A stretch of 5,006 nt of DNA from Oscillospiraceae bacterium (lineage in GTDB: Bacteria > Bacillota > Clostridia > Oscillospirales > Oscillospiraceae), in assembly GCA_017620315.1 (NCBI GenBank), contig JAFZQQ010000410.1, forward strand, positions 1-5,006. Direction: 5' to 3'. Below are positions 1 to 4,781 of this stretch, piece by piece (position 1 is the first letter of the stretch; the number at the start of each line of letters is the position of its first letter). Under the pieces are notes generated by a model, which was not told the origin of the DNA, searched no databases, and saw only the letters and a list, made by a program, of their open reading frames with translations. A program made the translations under genes and the position numbers.

Positions 1-317
1 CGGTTCAGATGCCCGCCGAACACCTCGCCCCTGTCGTTTCCCGCGCTCATGTGGATGTGCGCGTAATACGCCCCGTCCATCGTGCTCACGGTTCCCGTCA
101 GGGACACGATCTCATAGGCGCCCTCAAACCGATTGGAATAGTATTTCTTCTCCGCCGTGTTGTAGACGCCCACCGTAAAATCGTTCAGCGCGCCCAGAGC
201 GCTGACCTCGGCAAGCCTGACATTTTCCCGCTCCGAGACGATTTGAAGCTGCTCAAGGATCTCCTCTCCCCTGTCCATGCGTACGATCAGCGTGTCCTGA
301 AATCTCCTGTAATCCAT
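1..317 (-). CDS. PPC/DUF296-domain protein, N-terminal 105 residues (partial)
   Basis: This gene starts with ATG at 315-317 and stays open for 105 codons to the left edge, so its C-terminus is missing. A good Shine-Dalgarno site, GGAGGA at 323-328, lies 5 nt upstream of the ATG. The protein begins MDYRRFQDTLIVRMDRGEEI, followed by a region read as LAEVSALGALNDFTVGVY (35-52), EIVSLTGTVS (69-78) and HIHMSAGNDRGEVFGGHL (87-104). This order, with a hydrophobic G-A-L core, a central 'LTGT' strand and an H-x-H-x13-H-L pattern (H87, H89, H103), is the hallmark of the PPC (plants and prokaryotes conserved, DUF296) domain. Bacterial stand-alone members are about 135-150 aa, so about 30-45 residues are probably missing. 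Plant versions sit beside AT-hooks and bind DNA; the role of bacterial single-domain proteins is not settled. The three histidines could bind a metal, which is an inference. It follows LysR-A by 40 bp on the same strand and is probably in its operon. Confidence 0.85.
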   Translation of the reverse strand, partial: MDYRRFQDTLIVRMDRGEEILEQLQIVSERENVRLAEVSALGALNDFTVGVYNTAEKKYYSNRFEGAYEIVSLTGTVSTMDGAYYAHIHMSAGNDRGEVFGGHLN

Positions 318-328
318 CGTTATCCTCC

Positions 329-356
329 AAAAAAATTATTGATGGCATCGAGCCAT
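329..356 (-). other. Weak hairpin plus T7 run between LysR-A and the PPC gene
   Basis: On the minus strand, just after the LysR-A stop codon, ATGGC (352-356) can pair with GCCAT (342-346) across a 5-nt loop. After six more bases comes a run of seven T (329-335), immediately before the PPC gene's ribosome binding site. The stem has only 5 bp and the T-run is displaced from it, so a full terminator is unlikely. It could be a partial attenuator that lowers PPC expression relative to LysR-A, or it may be chance. Confidence 0.2.
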
Positions 357-357
357 G

Positions 358-1323
358 TTACAGCCGGTAGCGCTCAAGCAGATCGCTGTAATAGCGGAAC
401 TCCTCCTGTATGCAGCGCGCCATATCGAGGACATACTGCGGTTGCCGCGCATCCCTGCGGAACGCGAGCTGAACGGTATAGCCAGGAACGTCCCGGATCA
501 GCAGGCTGTGGCATTCGGGGGGAAGGGAGCGCCGCTCCCGGATCTGCTCGAAGATGCTCAGCGGGTTGATGATCGCAATTCCACTGCCGCAGCAGGCCGC
601 ATGATAAAGCGCGGTCTGCTGTGAGCTTTCCAGCAGGACCTTTGGCAAAATGCGCTTGCGGAGAAACAGCTCGTCTAAGGCGGAGCGGATGCGGTTGCCG
701 GATGGGAGAAGGAGCATGGGCAGCGCGTTGAGCTCCTCCAGAGCAACGCCGGAATCCTGATAGCGTTCCAGCCGCTGCCGCCAGTCCTCCGGAAAATGCT
801 TCCGGAGCAGCGCTTCGTTCAAAACGCATTGCAAGCGCTCCTCCATCAGGGGGAGGAGCGTCAGATCCTCATTTTCCGCCAGCTCAAGCCCCACCATAAT
901 GTCGAGGGCGTTGGACTGCAATTCCGCGAGCAGCTTGCCTGTCATCCCCTCATGCAGCCTGAGGCTGATGTTCGGATGCATGCCGTGAAACTGATTCCAG
1001 ATCCCGGGAAAGAGAACGCTGCTGCGCTGATAGCTGATGCCGAGCGTCAGCACGGCTGCCGCATTCTCCGTGATGTCCGCAAGGCGCCGCTCCAAGGTTT
1101 GCTCCGAGTCCAGCACCTGCCTCGCACAGGCGACCATGGCCTCTCCTTCGAGAGTGAGCTTCAGCGTGGGACGGCGCTGAAAAAGCGTGACGCCGTAATA
1201 CTCCTCCAGACGCCGGATATAGCCCGAAAGACTCTGCTGCGTGATGTAAAGCCGCTCCGCGGCGCGCGTGAAATTCATCTCTTCCACAACCGTGAGAAAC
1301 ACGGAAAAGGCGTTTAAGGTCAT
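358..1323 (-). CDS. LysR-family transcriptional regulator (LysR-A)
   Basis: This is a complete LysR-type regulator of 321 aa, at or slightly above the usual 290-320. The ATG at 1321-1323 is preceded by GGAGG (1330-1334) with 6-nt spacing, and the stop is TAA at 358-360. Residues 1-60 form the winged helix-turn-helix: FLTVVEEMNFTRAAERLYIT (9-28), then the recognition helix QQSLSGYIRRLE (29-40), then the wing G-V-T-L-F-Q-R-R-P (44-52) and LTLEGE (56-61). A linker helix follows at about 62-88. The effector-binding domain runs from about 90 to 310, beginning LTLGISYQRS, with the typical GSGIAIINP stretch at 246-254. No membrane segment is seen, so it should be cytoplasmic. It is divergent from the dehydrogenase gene and followed by the PPC gene, so by the usual LysR logic it likely controls the dehydrogenase in response to a small organic acid. 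The actual ligand cannot be read from sequence. Confidence 0.95.
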   Translation of the reverse strand: MTLNAFSVFLTVVEEMNFTRAAERLYITQQSLSGYIRRLEEYYGVTLFQRRPTLKLTLEGEAMVACARQVLDSEQTLERRLADITENAAAVLTLGISYQRSSVLFPGIWNQFHGMHPNISLRLHEGMTGKLLAELQSNALDIMVGLELAENEDLTLLPLMEERLQCVLNEALLRKHFPEDWRQRLERYQDSGVALEELNALPMLLLPSGNRIRSALDELFLRKRILPKVLLESSQQTALYHAACCGSGIAIINPLSIFEQIRERRSLPPECHSLLIRDVPGYTVQLAFRRDARQPQYVLDMARCIQEEFRYYSDLLERYRL

Positions 1324-1352
1324 TTCGCACCTCCTGCCCGATCGTTACGGCC

Positions 1353-1381
1353 ATTCTATCACAAGGACGGCAAGAAGGCAA
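1353..1381 (-). promoter_or_regulatory. Predicted sigma-A promoter of LysR-A (and PPC gene)
   Basis: On the minus strand the -35 TTGCCT (1376-1381) and -10 TAGAAT (1353-1358) are separated by exactly 17 bp. The -10 differs from consensus at one base and the -35 at two. Transcription would start near 1346, about 23 nt before the ATG. The -35 box ends 1 bp from the dyad at 1383-1400, so a protein bound there could repress this promoter, as in classical LysR autoregulation. Confidence 0.6.
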
Positions 1382-1382
1382 C

Positions 1383-1400
1383 AACAGTCTGCAAGCTGTT
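1383..1400. promoter_or_regulatory. 18-bp dyad, candidate LysR-A operator
   Basis: The sequence AACAGtcTGCAagCTGTT is an interrupted inverted repeat in which 7 of 9 base pairs are symmetric. Its centre (1391.5) lies about 65 bp upstream of the start expected from the dehydrogenase promoter, the usual place for a LysR recognition site. It also abuts the -35 of the LysR-A promoter. The symmetry is seen directly; binding by LysR-A is inferred. Confidence 0.5.
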
Positions 1401-1403
1401 AAA

Positions 1404-1423
1404 TATCAAAAAATAAACTGTTT
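1404..1423 (+). promoter_or_regulatory. TATCAAA / ACTGTTT element upstream of dehydrogenase gene
   Basis: TATCAAA (1404-1410) and ACTGTTT (1417-1423) precede and overlap the -35 box. The same two heptamers, in the same order, precede the -35 of the RraA-like gene (minus strand 4718-4736). ACTGTTT starts exactly 28 bp before TATACT in both cases, while TATCAAA is offset by one base. This is the region where LysR proteins make their second (activation) contact. It is a candidate shared activation site. Confidence 0.4.
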
Positions 1424-1450
1424 TACATTTGTGACCGGCTTCGCTATACT
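1422..1450 (+). promoter_or_regulatory. Predicted sigma-A promoter of the hydroxyacid dehydrogenase
   Basis: The -35 TTTACA (1422-1427) and the -10 TATACT (1445-1450) each differ from consensus at one base and are spaced by exactly 17 bp. The start would lie near 1457, giving a leader of about 26 nt that contains the AAAAGGAGG ribosome binding site. Confidence 0.75.
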
Positions 1451-1482
1451 AAAAACAACGAATTGAAAAGGAGGCTGTTCAA

Positions 1483-2409
1483 ATGCTCGTTTTTTTGAAG
1501 GACTACATCTATCCTCCCGCGGTGGAGCTCCTGAAGCAGCACGCCGAGGTCGTTGACAATTGGAACCGCATCGGCGAGATCGACGCCATCATCGCCCGCG
1601 GCACGAAGATCACCGCGGACATCATCGAGAAGGCGACGAATCTCAAGGTCATCGCCAAGCACGGCATCGGCGTCAACACCATCGACGTCGAGGCGGCGAG
1701 CGCGCGGGGCATCCCGGTCATCAACACGCCGCTTTCCAATGCCGACAGCGTTGCGGAGCTGACGGTCGCGCTGTTCCTGATGCTGGAGCGCCGCTTGTAC
1801 GAGGCGAACGTCAAGAGCCGCGAGGGTTCATTCAAAACCAAGGGGCCGTCCGACTTCCTTGGCAACGAGATAAACGGGAAGACCTTCGGACAGATCGGCA
1901 TGGGCAACATCGCCCAGCGCATCGCCCACATCATGAGCGCGGGCTTCGGCTGCAAGGTGCTGGGCTATGACCCGTTTGTGAACGCGGAGGAGGCGGCGAA
2001 ACGCGGCTTCGAGAAGGTCGATACCGTCGAGGAGCTGTTAGAGCGCAGCGACCTTGTCAACGTGAACGTACCGCTGGTCAAGAGCACACATAATCTGGTC
2101 AGCCGCGACGCCATGCGCCACTTCAAGCCCGGCTCGGTATTCGTCAACGCCGCCCGCGGCGAGGTCATCGACGAGGATGCGCTCTATGACGCGTTGGTGG
2201 AGGGGCGTCTCCGTGCCGCCGCTTGCGACACGTTTGTGGAGGAGCCTGTCAGCCCCGACAACAAGCTGCTGACACTGCGCAATTTCAGCGCGACGCCGCA
2301 CCTCGGCGGCAACACCGAGGAGGCGCTGCAAAAGACCGGCATGCAGGTCGTGAAGGACACACTCGCCGTGTTGGGCGGCGATTTCTCCACCGCGCACCGC
2401 GTAAACTAA
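1483..2409 (+). CDS. NAD-dependent D-2-hydroxyacid dehydrogenase family protein
   Basis: This 308-aa protein belongs to the phosphoglycerate/D-2-hydroxyacid dehydrogenase family, cytosolic enzymes that interconvert a 2-oxoacid and its 2-hydroxyacid using NAD(H). GGAGG (1470-1474) lies 8 nt before the ATG. The split catalytic domain opens the protein: KHGIGVNTIDVEAASARGIPV (59-79) is the conserved dimer/substrate region, and SVAELTVALFLMLER (89-103) is typical. The Rossmann domain has TFGQIGMGNIA (134-144) and YDPF (162-165), with D163 placed to favour NAD over NADP. The catalytic triad fits R225 (AARGEVID), E254 (EEP) and H273 (PHLGG). The R-to-E spacing of 29 matches E. coli SerA. There is no C-terminal ACT domain, so it is the short form. 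The third glycine of GxGxxG is Ala144. It may act on a hydroxypyruvate, sulfopyruvate or 4-carbon oxoacid-like substrate, but sequence alone does not decide. Own promoter and terminator suggest a single-gene transcript. Confidence 0.93.
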   Translation: MLVFLKDYIYPPAVELLKQHAEVVDNWNRIGEIDAIIARGTKITADIIEKATNLKVIAKHGIGVNTIDVEAASARGIPVINTPLSNADSVAELTVALFLMLERRLYEANVKSREGSFKTKGPSDFLGNEINGKTFGQIGMGNIAQRIAHIMSAGFGCKVLGYDPFVNAEEAAKRGFEKVDTVEELLERSDLVNVNVPLVKSTHNLVSRDAMRHFKPGSVFVNAARGEVIDEDALYDALVEGRLRAAACDTFVEEPVSPDNKLLTLRNFSATPHLGGNTEEALQKTGMQVVKDTLAVLGGDFSTAHRVN

Positions 2410-3773
2410 TCGAGATCAGCTCTCCTTCGGGAGAGCTTTTTTCGTACCAGCAGGAAGTAGACGAGCAGCAACAGTGTCGTCGCCGCCCACGCGATCGGAT
2501 AGCAGCGGTAGATGTGAACGATCTCCGGCTGCGCCGTATGGAGCGTGACCGCCAGATAGACCTGCCGCACGCCGATCATGCCGATCAGGCTGAGCACCAT
2601 CGGCAAAAAGCTCCTGCCGTAACCACGCAGATAGCCCAGCAGCACCTCACGCACCGCCATGACCCAGAACATCAGCGCCAGCACGCGCACCATGTCCACG
2701 CCCACGCCTACGACCTCCGGCTCAGGGTTGAACAGCGCCACGCAGGAACGCGCGAATACATAGACGAGCGCGCTGAGCGAGAGCGTCACGACAAGCGCGG
2801 CGAGCAGGCATTGCTTCACGCCGCTGCGCACGCGCTCGTCCCTCTCCGCGCCGAGGTTCTGGCTGACAAAGGTCGTCATCGTGATGCCGAACGATTTTGC
2901 GGGCAGGATCACAAAGCGGTCGATGCGCTGGGCGATGCCGATGCCGGCGACGGAGGCTGTGCTGAACAGGTTCATGTATCGCGTGACGAAGATGTTGGAA
3001 AGTCCGATCAGCGCGCTTTGCAGACCCGCTGCCATGCCAACGCCGAGGATCTCGCGCACGGTTGCCCCGCCCTCGCGGAACAGTTCGCCAAGGTCGATGC
3101 AATGCGTTCCCTGGCTCCGCCCGATCGCGCGGTATGCCAGCGCCGTGGAGAGCGCCTGCGAGAAGACGGTCGCCAGCGCGACGCCCGTCACGCCAAGGCG
3201 CAGCACACCGGTGAGCGCGACGTCCATCACGATGTTTACGCCGCAGGCGAGCACCAGGATGCGGAACGGCGTGCGCGAATCGCCGACGGCACGCAGGATG
3301 CCTGCGGCGTTGTTGTAGATGACCGTGAACATCAGTCCGGCGAGGTAGATGCGCAGATACGTCAGCGCATCCGTGTAATACTCCGCCTGCGTGCCCGCGA
3401 GCTCGAGCAGCTGCGGCGTGAACAGGATGCCCAGCAGCGAAAACCCAACGCCGAGCAGCAGCGAGAACGTGAAAGCAATGCGCACCTTGGCGCGCAGTTC
3501 CTCCGCGTCGCCGTGCCCATACGCCTTGGAGATCGTCACATTTGCGCCGACGGACATGCCGTTGAAAAACATGACGACCATGTTGGAGATCACGCCGCCG
3601 ACCGTGACCGCGGCGAGCGCGTTTTTACCGGCAAAATTTCCCACCACGATGGCATCCACGCTGTTGTAGAGGTTTTGCAGCAGCTCGCCGAGCACGATGG
3701 GCATAGAGAACGCGACGATGCTGCCGACGATGTTGCCTCGCGTGAAGTCGATATTCCGTTGCGTATGCGTCAT
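2406..3773 (-). CDS. MATE-family efflux transporter
   Basis: This 455-aa inner-membrane protein matches the MATE (multidrug and toxic compound extrusion) family in length (about 450) and sequence. These cation-driven antiporters have 12 transmembrane helices in two pseudo-symmetric halves. The first half shows SMPIVLGELLQNLYNSVDAI (23-42) followed by VVGNFAGKNALAAV (43-56). Helices continue around 58-80, 98-120, 137-160 and 170-210, with the common clostridial signature IYNNAAGILRAVGDSRTP (152-169). A polar loop (218-240) leads to the second half, with GLQSALIGLSNIFVTR (250-265) and QRIDRFVILPAKSFG (282-296), and it ends in a basic cytoplasmic tail RKKLSRRRADLD. I chose the ATG at 3771-3773 over the GTG at 3780-3782 because the Shine-Dalgarno site overlaps that GTG. 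Stop codons of this gene and the converging dehydrogenase overlap (2406-2409). The substrate is unknown; export of a drug or an acid metabolite are both possible. Confidence 0.93.
   Translation of the reverse strand: MTHTQRNIDFTRGNIVGSIVAFSMPIVLGELLQNLYNSVDAIVVGNFAGKNALAAVTVGGVISNMVVMFFNGMSVGANVTISKAYGHGDAEELRAKVRIAFTFSLLLGVGFSLLGILFTPQLLELAGTQAEYYTDALTYLRIYLAGLMFTVIYNNAAGILRAVGDSRTPFRILVLACGVNIVMDVALTGVLRLGVTGVALATVFSQALSTALAYRAIGRSQGTHCIDLGELFREGGATVREILGVGMAAGLQSALIGLSNIFVTRYMNLFSTASVAGIGIAQRIDRFVILPAKSFGITMTTFVSQNLGAERDERVRSGVKQCLLAALVVTLSLSALVYVFARSCVALFNPEPEVVGVGVDMVRVLALMFWVMAVREVLLGYLRGYGRSFLPMVLSLIGMIGVRQVYLAVTLHTAQPEIVHIYRCYPIAWAATTLLLLVYFLLVRKKLSRRRADLD
2418..2442 (+). terminator. 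Intrinsic terminator of the dehydrogenase gene, inside the MATE coding end
   Basis: AGCTCTCC (2418-2425) pairs perfectly with GGAGAGCT (2430-2437) over a TTCG tetraloop closed by C-G, an exceptionally stable loop. A run of six T (2437-2442) follows. It starts 9 nt after the dehydrogenase stop and lies entirely within the MATE reading frame, where it encodes part of the basic tail. There is no T-run on the minus strand side, so it acts on plus-strand transcripts only. Confidence 0.92.
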
Positions 3774-3781
3774 TGCCGTCA

Positions 3782-3786
3782 CTCCC
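3782..3786 (-). promoter_or_regulatory. Ribosome binding site that fixes the MATE start
   Basis: On the minus strand GGGAG (3782-3786), within AAGGGAG, lies 8 nt before the ATG at 3773, which is normal spacing. The in-frame GTG at 3780-3782 overlaps this site and has no Shine-Dalgarno of its own at a usable distance, so the ATG start is favoured. Confidence 0.7.
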
Positions 3787-3803
3787 TTCGTCCGCGCTCA
3801 CCC

Positions 3804-3832
3804 ATGATAGCACAAATCCGGACAAGAAGCAA
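3804..3832 (-). promoter_or_regulatory. Predicted extended -10 promoter of the MATE gene
   Basis: On the minus strand TGC-TATCAT (-10 at 3804-3809) is an extended -10 box with one mismatch to TATAAT. A weak -35 TTGCTT (3827-3832) lies 17 bp upstream. The start would be near 3797, about 24 nt before the ATG. The -35 overlaps the foot of the hairpin terminator at 3832-3857. Confidence 0.55.
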
Positions 3833-3857
3833 ACGCCGCCCCGGATGGAGCGGCGTT
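3823..3857 (-). terminator. Probable terminator of the RraA-like gene
   Basis: On the minus strand, 29 nt after the RraA-like stop, AACGCCGC (3850-3857) pairs with GCGGCGTT (3832-3839). Two further C-G pairs form across a mismatch. The tail TGCTTCTTG is T-rich but not a clean T-run, so termination may be incomplete and some transcripts could continue into the MATE gene. Confidence 0.6.
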
Positions 3858-3886
3858 CTGTATTATTGCTGTTTCTGAGTTTAAAT

Positions 3887-4597
3887 TCAACGCCACTCCT
3901 CGTCGTAGACCAGGCAGCCGTTTTTCTTCACCGTCTCTTCATACAGAGCGATGTGCTTCGTGCGATCGGGAGCCTTGCCGGCGGCGTAGTTCGCAAGCGT
4001 CTTCTGCTCGCCCTCATACTTGCCCTTCACGGCCTCCAGCGCCTCCGCCGCAAACTCGGGACGGATGACGACCACGCCGTCCGGGTCGCCGACGATGATG
4101 TCGCCGGGGAACACGACCTGTCCGCAGCAGGCGATGGGCACGTTGATCTCGCCCGATCCGATCTTCCACGGTCCCTGCGGCGTGATGCCCTTGGCATAGA
4201 CGGGAAAACCCAGCGCATCCAGCGCGTCGGCGTCGCGGATGCAGCCGTCGAGCACAAAGCCGGCGATCCCCTTCGTCTTGGCGTAGTTGTACATCATCTC
4301 GCCGCAGAGCGCACGGCTCATGCAGCCGCCGCCGTTCAAAACGATCACGTCGCCCGGCTCCGCCAGATCCATCGCGCGGTGCAGCAGGGCGTTGTCGCCC
4401 TCGGAGCAGTGGACGGTGATGGCGGTGCCGACCATCGACGCGTCCTTCGTATAGCAGCGAAGATCGCCGTACATGTTGTACATGTGGTTCATCATATCCG
4501 CGATATTGCTGCTGGGGATGCCGCGGAACGCTTCGACCACCGCGCGGTCGGGACGGTTGACCTTCGTGTAGATCCTCTTGCCAAATGTCGTTTCCAT
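3887..4597 (-). CDS. RraA-like protein, probable class II pyruvate aldolase / oxaloacetate decarboxylase
   Basis: This complete 236-aa protein belongs to the RraA-like family. AAGGAGG (4605-4611) lies 7 nt before the ATG. Key stretches are GTAITVHCSEGDNALLHRAM (57-76), GDVIVLNGGGCMSRALCGE (82-100), GFVLDGCIRDADALDALGFPV (113-133) and VVFPGDIIVGDPDGVVVIRP (161-180). The family's enzymes, such as 4-hydroxy-4-methyl-2-oxoglutarate/4-carboxy-4-hydroxy-2-oxoadipate aldolase, use a divalent metal and a D-x20-R-D motif. Here the motif reads E100-x20-R121-D122, so the substrate-binding Arg and metal-binding Asp are present and the first acid is Glu. At 236 aa it matches the longer aldolase type with a C-terminal helical extension, not the roughly 160-aa E. 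coli RNase E inhibitor RraA. The expected reaction is retro-aldol cleavage of a 4-hydroxy-2-oxoacid to pyruvate plus another oxoacid, or oxaloacetate decarboxylation. It is divergent from LysR-B. Older annotation names such as 'demethylmenaquinone methyltransferase' for this family are wrong. Confidence 0.9.
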   Translation of the reverse strand: METTFGKRIYTKVNRPDRAVVEAFRGIPSSNIADMMNHMYNMYGDLRCYTKDASMVGTAITVHCSEGDNALLHRAMDLAEPGDVIVLNGGGCMSRALCGEMMYNYAKTKGIAGFVLDGCIRDADALDALGFPVYAKGITPQGPWKIGSGEINVPIACCGQVVFPGDIIVGDPDGVVVIRPEFAAEALEAVKGKYEGEQKTLANYAAGKAPDRTKHIALYEETVKKNGCLVYDEEWR

Positions 4598-4690
4598 TGC
4601 TGCTCCTCCTTAATCATATAATCGTAAACTCACCGTCGGCTGTCCGGCGCGGGTACGCCGCAACAACCCTCTTGCATTTTGCTCGCACTC

Positions 4691-4719
4691 AGTATAGTAT
4701 AAAAGCAACCAAAAGGCAA
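4691..4719 (-). promoter_or_regulatory. Predicted sigma-A promoter of the RraA-like gene
   Basis: On the minus strand the -35 TTGCCT (4714-4719) and -10 TATACT (4691-4696) are 17 bp apart. The start would be near 4684, giving an 87-nt leader. That leader contains a small 5-bp GC hairpin (4645-4660) but nothing recognisable as a riboswitch. The -35 is two mismatches from consensus, in keeping with an activator-dependent promoter. Confidence 0.65.
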
Positions 4720-4736
4720 ACAGTAAATATTTGATA
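4718..4736 (-). promoter_or_regulatory. TATCAAA / ACTGTTT element upstream of RraA-like gene
   Basis: Read on the minus strand, TATCAAA (4730-4736) is followed after 5 bp by ACTGTTT (4718-4724), which overlaps the -35. It mirrors the element at 1404-1423, with ACTGTTT starting the same 28 bp before an identical TATACT. It is a candidate common activation site for the two LysR regulators. Confidence 0.4.
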
Positions 4737-4738
4737 AC

Positions 4739-4767
4739 TTGACAAAGAAATTTTGTGGACAGACCAT
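4739..4767 (+). promoter_or_regulatory. Tentative LysR-B promoter
   Basis: A perfect -35 hexamer TTGACA (4739-4744) points toward LysR-B. The best -10 at 17 bp is GACCAT (4762-4767), which matches consensus at only three positions. The start would fall almost on the ribosome binding site, so this promoter is doubtful. If real, it overlaps the dyad at 4742-4756 and would allow autoregulation. Confidence 0.25.
4742..4756. promoter_or_regulatory. 15-bp dyad, candidate LysR-B operator
   Basis: ACAAA-N5-TTTGT is a perfect 5-bp inverted repeat centred at 4749. That is about 65 bp upstream of the start predicted for the RraA-like gene, the same relative place as the dyad at 1383-1400. The half-site sequence differs from that one. 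The region is AT-rich, so chance symmetry is possible. Confidence 0.4.
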
Positions 4768-4781
4768 AGGGGGAGTGGAGC

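Noticed and set aside
3774..3782. GTG at 3780-3782 as the MATE start
   Set aside because: The only good Shine-Dalgarno site overlaps this GTG and is correctly spaced for the ATG at 3773.
2223..3878. A 551-codon open frame on the plus strand opposite the MATE gene
   Set aside because: It is rich in Arg, His, Asp and Gln with no domain-like pattern, overlaps both the dehydrogenase end and the whole MATE gene, and is explained by the high GC content opposite a real coding frame.
3773..4621. A 282-codon plus-strand frame opposite the RraA-like gene
   Set aside because: It is the antisense shadow of a clear RraA-like coding sequence; no ribosome binding site or family resemblance was seen.
4598..4684. 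Riboswitch or attenuator in the 87-nt leader of the RraA-like gene
   Set aside because: Only a 5-bp hairpin (4645-4660) with a 6-nt loop is present, with no T-run and no recognisable riboswitch core.
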